Below, in pieces: positions 44,660-54,258 of a DNA stretch of 64,000 nucleotides. Under the pieces are notes generated by a model. That model was not told where the DNA came from, did not search any database, and worked only from the letters and a program-made list of their open reading frames with translations. Position numbers and translations under genes: made by a program. Source of the DNA: Cycloclasticus sp. 46_120_T64 (GTDB taxonomy: Bacteria > Pseudomonadota > Gammaproteobacteria > Methylococcales > Cycloclasticaceae); contig MAAM01000001.1 in the NCBI GenBank assembly GCA_002162695.1, positions 124,001 through 188,000 of the forward strand. Reading direction: 5' to 3'. Within the stretch, counting starts at the first letter, position 1, and each line of letters starts with the position of its first letter.

Positions 44660-45448
44660 TTATAGCTCCTGACTGAGTTGATTGCTGAGTTCGACGAACT
44701 GTTCAATTGCTAAGGCTTCGGCGCGTGCTCCGGGGTCTATTCCCGCAAGGCGTAATACGTCCTCATCACAGACTTCTTTTAGGTTATTCCGTATCGTTTT
44801 GCGACGCTGTGCGAAGGCTGCTTTAACGATTTTTTCGAATAAGCTTAGATCGTCTATGCGGTATTTAGTTTGAGTATGGGGTCTTAGGCGGACGATACTC
44901 GACATGACTTTTGGTTTGGGATCAAAGCTCTCGGGGTCTACGTCGAATAAGGCTTCAACCTCGCAATGTATTTGAATCATGATGCTCAAACGACCAAACT
45001 GTTTGCTACCGGGTCTAGCCTGTAGACGGTTGACGATTTCTTTTTGCAGCATGAAGTACATATCTTCGATATGCTCAGCTTGCTCCATCAAATGAAATAA
45101 TAGCGGGGTTGAAATGTTGTAGGGGAGGTTGCCCACAATACGTAATTTCTCCCCGTCAGATAAGCTGGAAAAATCGAAGCTGAGAGCGTCTGCACTGTGT
45201 AAATTAAATCGCGGATATTGTGAGAACTGAACGGCTAAACGGCTGACCAAGTCTCGATCCAGTTCAACAACGTCTAATTGACACTGACTGGCGAGCAGTG
45301 GTTCGGTAATAGCACCTTGCCCAGGGCCAATTTCAATTACGTGATCGCTCGCAGACGGGTTAATCGCCATGATGATTTGATGAATAACTCGACTGTCGTT
45401 GAGGAAATTTTGGCCGAATCGTTTACGTGCTTTATGTGGTTTATTCAA
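44660..45448 (-). CDS. rsmA: 16S rRNA dimethyladenosine transferase
   Basis: A 262-residue SAM-dependent methyltransferase (KsgA) that dimethylates two adjacent adenines near the 3' end of 16S rRNA during 30S assembly. RKRFGQNFLND is the family N-terminus, VIEIGPGQGAITEPLL the SAM-binding motif I, and NLPYNISTPLLF the catalytic motif IV. It starts with TTG four bases after the pdxA stop, without a clear ribosome-binding site, so it probably depends on coupling. Order lptD-surA-pdxA-rsmA is as in E. coli; apaG and apaH do not follow. Confidence 0.97.
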   Translation of the reverse strand: MNKPHKARKRFGQNFLNDSRVIHQIIMAINPSASDHVIEIGPGQGAITEPLLASQCQLDVVELDRDLVSRLAVQFSQYPRFNLHSADALSFDFSSLSDGEKLRIVGNLPYNISTPLLFHLMEQAEHIEDMYFMLQKEIVNRLQARPGSKQFGRLSIMIQIHCEVEALFDVDPESFDPKPKVMSSIVRLRPHTQTKYRIDDLSLFEKIVKAAFAQRRKTIRNNLKEVCDEDVLRLAGIDPGARAEALAIEQFVELSNQLSQEL

Positions 45449-45452
45449 AATA

Positions 45453-46430
45453 TTAGTGTGTTGATAAATTTATTGCCATCTGTAGGGCGGATTGTAAACT
45501 AGTTGCGCTGGCTTTGCCGCTACCAGCGAGCTCTAAAGCGGTTCCGTGGTCGACGGAGGTGCGGATGATATTGAGCCCTAGGGTAATATTGACGGCGTCA
45601 CCAAAGGCTGAATACTTGAGGGTGGGCAGGCCTTGATCGTGGTACATGGCTAATACGGCATCGTGCTGGCTTAAGATGGCAGGGGTGAAAACGGTATCGG
45701 CCGGCAAGGGGCCGCTTAGCAGAAAACCCTGCTGGCGAAGCTCCTCTAAACACGGGCTGATGGTGTTAATTTCCTCATCACCTAGGTGGCCATTTTCCCC
45801 TGCGTGGGGGTTCAAGCCGCAGACCGCGATACGCGGTTGTTGAATGGAAAATTTATCGATTAGGTCACGTTGTAGTACCCTTATAACCTTTTCTAGTAAC
45901 GGACGGGTAATGGTGGCGCTGACGTCCTTAAGGGGTAAATGGGTGCAGGCTAATGCAACGCGCAGCTCATTGCTGGCTAGCATCATGACCGGGTAACCAC
46001 CGCAATATTCAGCAAAAAACTCGGTATGCCCCGAAAAGGCGATACCAGCCTCGTTGATAATGCTTTTTTGTACGGGGCCGGTAACGAGTGCTTGGCAGTG
46101 CTGATCTAGGCAGAGCTGAGCCGCTACGGTTAATGTTTCAAGCACGTAATGAGCATTAGCTGGGTTTAACTGGCCGCAGTGTTCAGCTTGTTTCAGTTTG
46201 ACCGGAAGGACTAACATCTTGCTGGGTCTATGTGTGCGGCTAGCTTGAGATAAATCAACCAGTTGAATGTCGATCGATAACCCCAGTTTTTCTGCTCGAC
46301 GCTGTAATAAATCGGGGTCGGCGATGAAGATGAGTTCATAGGGCCAAGCTTGTTGGCATATTTGCAAACAAACATCGGGGCCAATACCAGCCGGTTCACC
46401 GGGGGTTATGGCGATTCTTGCTAGGCTCAT
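45453..46430 (-). CDS. pdxA: 4-hydroxythreonine-4-phosphate dehydrogenase
   Basis: A 325-residue NAD-dependent enzyme of pyridoxal 5'-phosphate synthesis. ITPGEPAGIGPDV is the PdxA N-terminus. Metal-binding His residues lie in SGHTEFFAE, NPHAGENG and MYHDQGLPTLK. The length is normal. It lies between surA (21-base gap) and rsmA (4-base gap) in the usual operon. Confidence 0.97.
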   Translation of the reverse strand: MSLARIAITPGEPAGIGPDVCLQICQQAWPYELIFIADPDLLQRRAEKLGLSIDIQLVDLSQASRTHRPSKMLVLPVKLKQAEHCGQLNPANAHYVLETLTVAAQLCLDQHCQALVTGPVQKSIINEAGIAFSGHTEFFAEYCGGYPVMMLASNELRVALACTHLPLKDVSATITRPLLEKVIRVLQRDLIDKFSIQQPRIAVCGLNPHAGENGHLGDEEINTISPCLEELRQQGFLLSGPLPADTVFTPAILSQHDAVLAMYHDQGLPTLKYSAFGDAVNITLGLNIIRTSVDHGTALELAGSGKASATSLQSALQMAINLSTH

Positions 46431-46451
46431 GCTCTAGTTGATGGGGCAGAT

Positions 46452-47741
46452 CTAATCATTGAGGCGGTATTCTATATAAGCTTCGTCGCGCAATTTGGTT
46501 AACCAGGCTTCAATGGCCGCATCGGCCTTGCGTTTTTGTAATTGTGAGCGAGCCTGAGCTTTGCGCATTAATTGAGTATTGTCTTGTTGTTCGCGACCTA
46601 GGACTTGGATCAAGTGCCAACCAAACTGGCTTTGAATAGGCTCGCCAACTTCATTGATTGCAAGTTTATTCATTGCTTCTTCAAAGGCGGGAACGAGTGC
46701 ACCGGGTTGTACCCAATTGAGGTCGCCGCCAGTAATGGCAGAACCTCGATCTTCCGAGTTTGCGCGTGCTAAGGTGGCGAAATCATCACCGTCAGCGATA
46801 CGTTGTTTAAGCCCTAATAGACGTTTCTCAGCAGCTTGATCGCTGACTAAGGCGTTGATCTTAATTAATATATGGCGGACATGGGTTTTAGTGACGATTA
46901 CTTTTTTCGGTCCACGAACCGAAAATAACTGAATAATATGGAATCCGCTGGGACTTTGAATTGAAGGCGAAATATCGCCTTGTTGCATTTTTTCCACGTA
47001 GGGTTTTAGTAAAGATGGCATTTGAGTGAGCTTCATCCAGCCGAGGTCGCCGCCTTCTAATGCATTGCTGGCGTCGGATTGGCTGATTGATACGGTCGCA
47101 AATTTCTTACCCGCTCGTAATTGCTTTAGCAGTTGATCGGCTTTTTGCTCGGCTTGCTGAATTTGTTGGCTAGTGGCGTTTTCAGGGGTGGCAATGAGGA
47201 TATGCCCAAGGTGGTACTCACTGGATTGGTCGGCATTGTTTTGTTCTAGCAGTTTTAAGAAGCTGTTTACTTCTTGTTCAGATACCTTGACTTCGTGGTG
47301 TACGAAGCTTGATTGAATACGTCTGACCAGTATTTGCTCGCGCACCGATTGTTTGAAGGCTGGTAAGCTAATGTCGTCTTTTGCTAACACTGCTACAAAT
47401 TTGTCGATACTCAGTTTATTGCTGCTGGCAATGCGCTCGATGGCGGCATCAACTTCAGTTGTCGTGATGTTTATGCCACTACGCCGGGCGATTTGTAACT
47501 GTAATTCGGTGATGATGATCTTATCGAGTACGCGTTTTTTTATATCGTTGGCGGATAGCGCAGCTCGTTGTTCAGGTGACATGCGCTGGTACATTTGTTT
47601 GATTTTCTCATCGAGCTGGTTTTGCAAGATGACGCTTTGGTCGACAACCGCGATAATGCGATTAACGGAGTCGTTAGCAAGGGTTACAGAGCAAGTCAGA
47701 GTTAATAATAAGCTGAGTATGGCGGGTTGCAATCGTTTCAT
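46452..47741 (-). CDS. surA: Periplasmic peptidyl-prolyl isomerase chaperone SurA
   Basis: A 429-residue outer-membrane-protein chaperone. The signal peptide (about residues 1-22) has a cleavage region VTLA-NDS. The N-terminal chaperone domain is followed by two parvulin domains (about 170-275, around YHLGHILIATP, and 283-385, around THVRHILIKI), then the C-terminal helix. The length matches E. coli SurA (428). It helps fold beta-barrel proteins, including LptD, which is encoded just upstream. Confidence 0.97.
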   Translation of the reverse strand: MKRLQPAILSLLLTLTCSVTLANDSVNRIIAVVDQSVILQNQLDEKIKQMYQRMSPEQRAALSANDIKKRVLDKIIITELQLQIARRSGINITTTEVDAAIERIASSNKLSIDKFVAVLAKDDISLPAFKQSVREQILVRRIQSSFVHHEVKVSEQEVNSFLKLLEQNNADQSSEYHLGHILIATPENATSQQIQQAEQKADQLLKQLRAGKKFATVSISQSDASNALEGGDLGWMKLTQMPSLLKPYVEKMQQGDISPSIQSPSGFHIIQLFSVRGPKKVIVTKTHVRHILIKINALVSDQAAEKRLLGLKQRIADGDDFATLARANSEDRGSAITGGDLNWVQPGALVPAFEEAMNKLAINEVGEPIQSQFGWHLIQVLGREQQDNTQLMRKAQARSQLQKRKADAAIEAWLTKLRDEAYIEYRLND

Positions 47742-47816
47742 ATCGGGGTGTTTTATTTAACGGTGTCAGTTGACCGATGGACTCAGGTTGTCCATCGGCG
47801 TTATAGCGAATGGGGT

Positions 47817-50513
47817 TTATTGCTCGGGTATTTGGTAACCTAAAATACCTTCTTCGAGGAAAGAATCTAGTTTTTCACCAAAGCTGGTCAGTCCTTTGAG
47901 TTCGAACTGGAAGAAGATGCCTTGTTTAGGTTCTTCATCGAGGGCGTCGTTGACGTATTGACGCGCAATAACGCGTAAACGCCAGCAGCAAGTATCTTTT
48001 TCAAGACCGAGGAAGGTATCGAGCGCTACGTTGTGTTCTTCTGAGTAATTCCAACGTCCTACCGTGCTCCATTCTTTATTGATTGGCCACTTGAAGGATA
48101 GGTCGGTTTGCTCAATATCGTTAGAGTGACCCAAGCTATCAACCGTACCCGCATAGCGTGAACGATAGGTGGCATTGAATAGGCGGTTTGCGCCATCCCT
48201 ATAATGTAGTCCTAGTGTCGCTTTTTGGGTAATGCCGGCGTGTGGGTCGTACTGGAAGGCGGAGCGAGCAGACCAGTTATCGGTGATCTTTGTTGAAAGC
48301 TCGGCTACGAGATCGGAACTGTCTTTGTTAATTGTTTTACTGTTTGCATTAAGCCCTACCTGCAGATCATCGAAATAAACGATCGTACCGAGGCTGGCTC
48401 GCAGTCGCTCTTTACCGGTGTCAGCTTCGATAAATCTTGAGGTGACGGCTAAGGTCAGCTGATTTGCATCACCGACTCGATCGGCGCCGGAAAAACGGTT
48501 TTCTCGGAAGAGTTGGTTGTAGCTGAAGTCGTACTCAGAACTATCGAAGAGGGGTATCTCATCTTGTTTTTCATAAGGAACATATAAGTAAAACGCACGC
48601 GGTTCTAAGGTTTGGATCATACCACCGGCAAGCTTTAGCTCCCTTTCAAAGAACAGACCAGAGTCTAGGGATAGTATCGGCAGGGTGCGTTCAATATGAT
48701 TGCTCACGCCGCTAGCCTGTTTATCTAAGCGGTAACTGGTATGGCGAACACTCAGTTTAGGGGTGATGAAGCCCGCAGGGTTACGCAACGGCGCACTGAT
48801 GCTGGGTTGTAGGTCGATTCGCTTGGCGGTGGTGGCGCTGCTGTGGTCAAAATAGACAAATTCGTTACGCATATTAACTTTGGCGATGTCGAATACGGTT
48901 TGTTCGTTGAGGTTAAATAGGAGCTGAGGTAACCGACGGTGGGGGCGTGAGGCCTTGCTGATCGTTTCATCAATCGAATCGTAATTATCAATCCTCGTTA
49001 ACAGTCTCCAGTTGTCGGCACGATAATTCAAGTTAGCATGGCTTTTTAGGTAGCGGTCGCTGGAGATGCTAAGGCTGTTGCCAAAATCTTCTAGGTAGTC
49101 ATCGTCCGACAGGGCCTTTAGTTCAATATCCGATGTTAACCGTGAGTTCCAACGACTTTCATCTTCGAATGTGAACTGGCCTCGAAACTCTTCAGTGTCG
49201 GTGTCATTGAGTGCTTCAAATGATATTCTGCCTTCACTACGAGGGCTGAGGTAACGAAACTCTGTGCCGAGCATCAAGCCTCGGCTGCTCATGATACGCG
49301 GGGTAATGGTGGCGTCGTAATTAGGCGCGATATTCCAATAATAAGGCACAGCAAGGTCGGTGCCCGTGGTATCGGAATTACCAAAGGTCGGGGCTAAAAT
49401 GCCCGATTGGCGTCGATCATCGATTGGGAAGCTGATATAGGGGGTGTAAAGTAGCGGCATATCGAAGACTTCGACCCATACATTGCGCCCAGTACCCCGG
49501 CCGGTTTCGCTGTTTAATTCTAATGTTTCTGCCTGCAGTTCCCAATCATTGACGCTAGGAGCACAGGTGGTATAGATTACTTGTTTTGATCGTGTAATAC
49601 CGCGTTTTAGCAGTTGGGTAGTCTGGGTGCTGGCTCTGGCGTGGTTACCCGCGATAATCAACTGATTGTTGTCGAATTGGCCGGTGTTACCGTTGAGCTG
49701 TAATTGGGCGCGATCACTATGCATGGAAAAGCCTTGTTGCATATAGAAGACATCGCCGGATGCCGTCGCTATTTGTTGTTGATTTTGGTAGTCCACTTGG
49801 TCGGCGGTAATGAGTTGATCGGCACGTTTAATCAACACATCACCACTAAAGCGGGCATCATCCTTGTTTAAGATTTCAGCATAGTCGGCTTCGATATTGA
49901 CCTCGGCATCTAAACGCTGCTGTTGAATCGCTGGTGAGTCGGCGCTAGCTTTTTCATCAGTAATAACGTCACAGTTATCCCAAGGGTTAACCGCAAGCTG
50001 CTGCACCATTTGTTGGAACAAGGTCTCATTTCTTAGACGGCTGCTGGCGTAATCGATAAATAGACCGCTTTCGCTTGTTTCGGCGCTGACCAAGGTGCGC
50101 GCTACGGGGCTCTTCGTTTGTGCGCAATCCCAACTGCCATCGACTGCCGCTTGACAGTTCCATGCGCCCTTACTCGCTAAATCGGTGACCCTTTGGGGTT
50201 GTTGGGTAGCTGTTTTTGCGGCGACTTGTCGGCTTAATTGAACGCGTGGAATAGGCGCAGGCGGAGTTTTGTGTTGAGGTTTGTTTTGTGCACTAAGAAT
50301 GGCCTCTTTACTGACGGCAGTTTTATTAGCAGCCGTTGGTGTGGTTGGTGCTGGAGGTGCTTTGAGTAGCGGTTTTGAGCCGGCTGAACAGTCCCAGGTT
50401 TTACCGTCGTGCTGTAATGTGCAATCCCATTGAGAGTTATTGTAGGCAACTGCTTGTGAGGCGGTCAATAAAAGGCTGAAGCCAAGGATAAAATGTTTAT
50501 ACGAGCAGTTAAT
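47817..50513 (-). CDS. lptD: LPS-assembly protein LptD, probable ATT start
   Basis: Outer-membrane beta-barrel that, with LptE, inserts LPS into the outer leaflet. An OstA/LptA-like periplasmic domain lies at about residues 205-340, followed by the barrel; the barrel Cys pair in KDTCCWRL and an N-terminal Cys in NPWDNCD fit the disulfides of the family. The first canonical start, TTG 50468, would leave only a nine-residue stub before AVA. The same frame runs 15 codons upstream from ATT 50513 and encodes a good signal peptide (NCSYKHFILGFSLLLTASQA, then VA) with AAGG seven bases before the ATT. An in-frame TAG lies at 50535-50537. A Pro/Ala-rich N-terminal region contains two WxC repeats. Length is about 898 residues. 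Confidence 0.92.
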   Translation of the reverse strand: MNCSYKHFILGFSLLLTASQAVAYNNSQWDCTLQHDGKTWDCSAGSKPLLKAPPAPTTPTAANKTAVSKEAILSAQNKPQHKTPPAPIPRVQLSRQVAAKTATQQPQRVTDLASKGAWNCQAAVDGSWDCAQTKSPVARTLVSAETSESGLFIDYASSRLRNETLFQQMVQQLAVNPWDNCDVITDEKASADSPAIQQQRLDAEVNIEADYAEILNKDDARFSGDVLIKRADQLITADQVDYQNQQQIATASGDVFYMQQGFSMHSDRAQLQLNGNTGQFDNNQLIIAGNHARASTQTTQLLKRGITRSKQVIYTTCAPSVNDWELQAETLELNSETGRGTGRNVWVEVFDMPLLYTPYISFPIDDRRQSGILAPTFGNSDTTGTDLAVPYYWNIAPNYDATITPRIMSSRGLMLGTEFRYLSPRSEGRISFEALNDTDTEEFRGQFTFEDESRWNSRLTSDIELKALSDDDYLEDFGNSLSISSDRYLKSHANLNYRADNWRLLTRIDNYDSIDETISKASRPHRRLPQLLFNLNEQTVFDIAKVNMRNEFVYFDHSSATTAKRIDLQPSISAPLRNPAGFITPKLSVRHTSYRLDKQASGVSNHIERTLPILSLDSGLFFERELKLAGGMIQTLEPRAFYLYVPYEKQDEIPLFDSSEYDFSYNQLFRENRFSGADRVGDANQLTLAVTSRFIEADTGKERLRASLGTIVYFDDLQVGLNANSKTINKDSSDLVAELSTKITDNWSARSAFQYDPHAGITQKATLGLHYRDGANRLFNATYRSRYAGTVDSLGHSNDIEQTDLSFKWPINKEWSTVGRWNYSEEHNVALDTFLGLEKDTCCWRLRVIARQYVNDALDEEPKQGIFFQFELKGLTSFGEKLDSFLEEGILGYQIPEQ

Positions 50514-50543
50514 GGGACGGCCTTTTGGTTGATTCTAACGTAG

Positions 50544-50571
50544 AGTATATAAAATCGCATAGAATGGGTAA
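50544..50571 (-). promoter_or_regulatory. Promoter candidate for lptD
   Basis: On the minus strand TTACCC (50571-50566) and TATACT (50549-50544) are 16 bases apart. Transcription would begin near 50537, leaving a leader of about 24 bases before ATT 50513 and excluding the out-of-frame ATG at 50560 from the message. Confidence 0.4.
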
Positions 50572-50641
50572 TTCTTCAACGAGACTTTTATAGTTTTTTT
50601 GTATTTTAGCACGTGACTTTCGCTATTAGTTAATTTGGTCA

Positions 50642-51673
50642 ATGAGAGTGGTTTATATGGGTACAGATAGGCGTAAACAATTACTTCTAGAGTGGTTGCG
50701 GGGTGTTTTTGGCACGGATGAATTTAGTTGTGAAGCGGCCTCGGCAGATGCCAGTTTTAGGCGCTATTTTAGGCTGGTTTTACGGGGGGAGTCCTATGTT
50801 GTGATGGATGCACCGCCTGATAAGGAGGATTGCCAGCCGTTTATTGCGATAGCTAATGTATTGTTCCAGCAAGGGGTTAATACGCCGGTTGTTTTTCAGC
50901 AGTCGCTAGAACTAGGTTTTTTAGTATTAACTGACCTAGGTTCCCGTTGTTATTTAGATGAGTTGAAGCCAGAGACCGCGCCTGCTTTATACACGGATGC
51001 CGTTCAGGCCTTGCATAAAATGCATCAATTAGTGCCGGCTGAGCTTGAAATACCGGTCTATGACGCTGCTTTATTGCAGCAAGAGATGGACTTGTTCAAT
51101 GATTGGTTTTTAGTCGAATTATTAGGCATTCAGTTGTCCGCCGGGGAATTGGAAGGTTTAGCCCTTATCCAACAAAAATTACTGGAGTCGGCGTTAGCGC
51201 AGCCACAGGTTTTTGTGCATAGAGACTATCACTCGAGGAATTTGATGTGCTGTGAACTCGGCAACCCGGGGGTTATTGATTTTCAAGATGCGGTGCTTGG
51301 GCCGTTAAGTTATGACTTGGCGTCCTTATACCGAGATTGTTATATCGAATGGCCCGATGAGCAGGTGTATGCTTGGCTGGATGAGTTCCTGCAGCAACGT
51401 CAGCAAATGGGCTGTGATGACGAGTTCGACTCTGCGTGTTTTTATCAATGGTTTGACTGGATGGGGATGCAGCGGCATATGAAGGCCGTTGGTATTTTTT
51501 GTCGTTTATTATTACGCGATGGTAAGGCCGGGTATTTAAAGGATATTCCGCGTACCCTGAGCTATGTATTGAAGGTTGCTCAGGCTTACGATGAATTAAA
51601 ACCGCTGGCCGATTTGTTGTTATCACACGCGGTGGAGGCTAAGTTCGACCAGCACTTACGAGGTTTATCGTAA
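50642..51673 (+). CDS. amgK: Cell-wall sugar kinase AmgK
   Basis: A 343-residue aminoglycoside-phosphotransferase-fold kinase. VFVHRDYHSRNLM is the catalytic loop and VIDFQDAVLGP the metal-binding segment. AmgK phosphorylates N-acetylmuramate (and GlcNAc) at the anomeric carbon in the peptidoglycan recycling route that bypasses early synthesis. It is followed after one base by murU, its pathway partner, and is divergent from lptD as in Pseudomonas. ATG 50657 is an alternative start. Confidence 0.92.
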   Translation: MRVVYMGTDRRKQLLLEWLRGVFGTDEFSCEAASADASFRRYFRLVLRGESYVVMDAPPDKEDCQPFIAIANVLFQQGVNTPVVFQQSLELGFLVLTDLGSRCYLDELKPETAPALYTDAVQALHKMHQLVPAELEIPVYDAALLQQEMDLFNDWFLVELLGIQLSAGELEGLALIQQKLLESALAQPQVFVHRDYHSRNLMCCELGNPGVIDFQDAVLGPLSYDLASLYRDCYIEWPDEQVYAWLDEFLQQRQQMGCDDEFDSACFYQWFDWMGMQRHMKAVGIFCRLLLRDGKAGYLKDIPRTLSYVLKVAQAYDELKPLADLLLSHAVEAKFDQHLRGLS

Positions 51674-51674
51674 G

Positions 51675-52340
51675 ATGAAGGTGATGATTCTAGCCGCCGG
51701 TCGTGGGCAACGGATGGGGAGTTTGACCGAGCACTGCCCTAAGCCGCTATTAGAGATAAGCGGACGTAGCCTTATTGAGCACCAGTTGTTGGCGCTCAAG
51801 CAACAGGGTTTTTCCGAGTTCGTGATAAACCTGGCTTATTTAGGTGGGAAAATCAAGCAAGCCCTAGGCTCTGGTGAGCGATGGGGGGTGACGATCGAGT
51901 ATTCCGATGAAGGTGAGCTAGCGCTTGAAACCGGGGGTGGCATCCATAAGGCGTTACCGCTGCTGGGGCAGGAGCACTTTTTACTGGTGAACGCGGATGT
52001 TTGGACAGACTTTCCGTATGCCAGTTTGCGCGATCAAACGGCTAAAAAAATACATTTAGTTTTAGTGGATAATCCCCGGCATAACCATGCCGGTGATTTT
52101 CAGTTGCACGACGGTCGAGTGTTGAATGAAGGTGGTGAATGCTTGACCTATAGTGGGATAGGAGTTTTTCACCCTTCGGTGTTTGTAGCTGAATCGGCAG
52201 GGGTGTTTCCTTTGGCGCCGCTTATTCGACGGCAAATAGCCGCTGATCAGGTGAGTGGTCAGCGGCATCAAGGTGTGTGGGTTGACGTTGGAACCCCAGA
52301 GCGACTGGCATCGCTAGGATCAACGTTGCCTAGTCAATAA
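51675..52340 (+). CDS. murU: N-acetylmuramate-1-phosphate uridylyltransferase MurU
   Basis: A 221-residue nucleotidyltransferase. [20 protein letters not shown] followed by [10 protein letters not shown] is the NTP-binding signature; [11 protein letters not shown] holds the metal Asp. It makes UDP-MurNAc from MurNAc-1-phosphate, the step after AmgK in fosfomycin-tolerant peptidoglycan recycling. One base separates it from amgK. Its 3' end overlaps the convergent lipA by 11 bases. Confidence 0.92.
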   Translation: MKVMILAAGRGQRMGSLTEHCPKPLLEISGRSLIEHQLLALKQQGFSEFVINLAYLGGKIKQALGSGERWGVTIEYSDEGELALETGGGIHKALPLLGQEHFLLVNADVWTDFPYASLRDQTAKKIHLVLVDNPRHNHAGDFQLHDGRVLNEGGECLTYSGIGVFHPSVFVAESAGVFPLAPLIRRQIAADQVSGQRHQGVWVDVGTPERLASLGSTLPSQ

Positions 52341-53304
52341 CCGAGGATGCTTGTTCGTCGGCGTGATATGACGAACGCACCATAGGTCCGCTGGCGACGT
52401 GAGAAAAACCCATTTCGTTACCTAGCCTTGCTAGTTCATCAAACTCTTCAGGTGTTACATAACGCTCAACCGCTAAATGATCCTTACTGGGCTGCAAGTA
52501 TTGCCCTAGGGTCAGCATATCGCAATCATGTGCGCGTAAATCACGCATCACCCCAAGCGTTTCTTCCATGGTTTCACCGAGGCCGAGCATCAGCCCCGAT
52601 TTTGTTGCGACTTCGGGGTGCACCGCTTTATAACGTTTGATCAAGTTTAATGACCATTGGAAATCGGAACCGGGTCTGGCTTTTTTATATAAACGTGGCA
52701 CGGTTTCGAGGTTATGATTGAAAACATTGGGCGGTGTTGTCGCCAAAATATCGACCGCCACGTCCATCCGGCCGCGGAAGTCAGGTACTAGAATTTCGAT
52801 TTGGATGTCTGGATTGTGTTGGCGAATAGCGCTAATGCACTGTGCAAAGTGGTCGGCACCGCCGTCACGCAAGTCATCTCTGTCCACCGAGGTGATGACC
52901 ACATAACGCAGCTTCATATCTTTAATGGTCGCGGCGAGTTTTTGCGGTTCTTCGGTATCGAGTGGTTTTGGCCGACCGTGTGCGACGTCACAAAATGGGC
53001 AGCGACGGGTACAAATATCACCCATGATCATGAAGGTCGCGGTGCCATTATTGAAACATTCACCTAGGTTGGGGCAGGCGGCTTCCTCGCAGACTGAATA
53101 TAAACCGTGCTCACGCAGTGCTTTTTTGATCGCGTTAACGCGTGGGCCACTGGGGACTTTGGCACGAATCCAAGAGGGCTTGCGTAAGACTTCGCCCGTA
53201 TTTTCAACCTTAATGGGAATACGTGAAAGTTTAGACTCATTACGCTGGTGGGTCTCGGGGGTAGCGCGTGAAGGGGCTTTTAAAGTATCGGTATCTTGTG
53301 ACAT
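52330..53304 (-). CDS. lipA: Lipoyl synthase
   Basis: A 324-residue radical-SAM enzyme that inserts two sulfurs into protein-bound octanoyl groups. CTRRCPFC binds the radical-SAM cluster; [12 protein letters not shown] binds the auxiliary sacrificial cluster; the terminal RSSYHADE supplies its Ser ligand. ATG 53304 is taken as the start, 10 bases after the lipB stop. The longer frame to 53391 would run 77 bases into lipB. Confidence 0.97.
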   Translation of the reverse strand: MSQDTDTLKAPSRATPETHQRNESKLSRIPIKVENTGEVLRKPSWIRAKVPSGPRVNAIKKALREHGLYSVCEEAACPNLGECFNNGTATFMIMGDICTRRCPFCDVAHGRPKPLDTEEPQKLAATIKDMKLRYVVITSVDRDDLRDGGADHFAQCISAIRQHNPDIQIEILVPDFRGRMDVAVDILATTPPNVFNHNLETVPRLYKKARPGSDFQWSLNLIKRYKAVHPEVATKSGLMLGLGETMEETLGVMRDLRAHDCDMLTLGQYLQPSKDHLAVERYVTPEEFDELARLGNEMGFSHVASGPMVRSSYHADEQASSVID

Positions 53305-53314
53305 TGAATTAGTT

Positions 53315-53977
53315 CTAGAGTGAGTTAGTGCCGAGTAATAGCGGTGCGTAATTAAGTTCGTTTTGCAGTTGTTGCAATAACACGGCGGCAAAGTCTGCGG
53401 GCTGGCAGTTTACGCTATATTCGGCGAGTTGGGTAATCTCTAAGCCCTCATAACCGCAGGGGTTGATTAAACGAAAGGGGTTCAAGTCCATGTCGATGTT
53501 GACACTCAAACCGTGGTAACTACAGCCTTTTTTGACCCGCAAACCGAGTGAGGCAATTTTCTTTTCGGCAATATACACGCCGGGGGCATCTTGACGTGAT
53601 ACGGCACTGAGGCCGTAGAGTTTCAAGCTGGCGATGGTGATGTTCTCTAATAAATCGACCAAGGCGCGCACGCCGATTCCTAAGCGGCGTAGGTCGAATA
53701 ATACATACATCACTAACTGCCCAGGGCCGTGATAAGTCACTTGCCCGCCACGGTCTGTTTGCACGATAGGGATCTCACTGCTGCCGAGAATATGTTCGGC
53801 TTTACCGCTGATGCCTTGGGTGAACACGGCAGGGTGCTCGACAAACCAAACCTCGTCGATGCTTTTAGCACCTCGCTCGCTGCAAAAGGTTTTCATTGCG
53901 GCCCAGGTTGATTGGTAGTCTTGCTGGCCGAGCTGACGAATTTTGAGCGCTTGGCTGGCAGGTTTGTTTGTTATCAC
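53315..53977 (-). CDS. lipB: Octanoyltransferase
   Basis: A 220-residue enzyme that moves octanoate from acyl carrier protein to lipoyl domains, feeding Lip[19 protein letters not shown] is the family signature; the catalytic Lys is in [11 protein letters not shown] and the Cys in INPCGYEGL. It starts with GTG overlapping the ybeD stop (GTGA). The order ybeD-lipB-lipA is as in E. coli. Confidence 0.97.
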   Translation of the reverse strand: MITNKPASQALKIRQLGQQDYQSTWAAMKTFCSERGAKSIDEVWFVEHPAVFTQGISGKAEHILGSSEIPIVQTDRGGQVTYHGPGQLVMYVLFDLRRLGIGVRALVDLLENITIASLKLYGLSAVSRQDAPGVYIAEKKIASLGLRVKKGCSYHGLSVNIDMDLNPFRLINPCGYEGLEITQLAEYSVNCQPADFAAVLLQQLQNELNYAPLLLGTNSL

Positions 53978-54258
53978 AATGACATCAATACCTGTTCACA
54001 ATCGCTCAGGTCTTGGTAAATAGCATCCATTTGTTGTTTGCTTTTCGCGGTTAGAGTGATGCTCAAGGAAACAAATTTATTGGTTTTACTGAGTTTCGAG
54101 GCGATCGATGATGACTCAACTTCGGGCGCGTGTCGTTGGACAATGTCCAAGGCGATTTCTTCAAAGCCGCTGCCGGCTAAGCCCATCGTTTTAATGGTAA
54201 AGGCGCAAGGATAGTCCATTAATGCGTTGTGTTGTTGGTCGTTTGTGGTATCAGACAT
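53974..54258 (-). CDS. ybeD: DUF493 protein YbeD
   Basis: A 94-residue ferredoxin-like (ACT-like) protein. [13 protein letters not shown] near the N-terminus and [20 protein letters not shown] are typical of the DUF493/YbeD family, which is regularly encoded before lipB. A regulatory role in lipoate metabolism has been proposed from context but is not established. It overlaps the dat gene by 8 bases and lipB by 4. Confidence 0.9.
   Translation of the reverse strand: MSDTTNDQQHNALMDYPCAFTIKTMGLAGSGFEEIALDIVQRHAPEVESSSIASKLSKTNKFVSLSITLTAKSKQQMDAIYQDLSDCEQVLMSL

Noticed and set aside
50466-50468. TTG as the lptD start
   Set aside because: It would remove nearly all of the signal peptide, which is clearly encoded in the same frame upstream.
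50465-50560. ATG 50560 as the lptD start
   Set aside because: It is out of frame with lptD and meets TGA at 50465-50467. It could serve only if a base is missing from the AAAA run, which I cannot test.
53305-53391. N-terminal extension of lipA
   Set aside because: It would run 77 bases into lipB and encodes residues unlike any LipA start; ATG 53304 fits.
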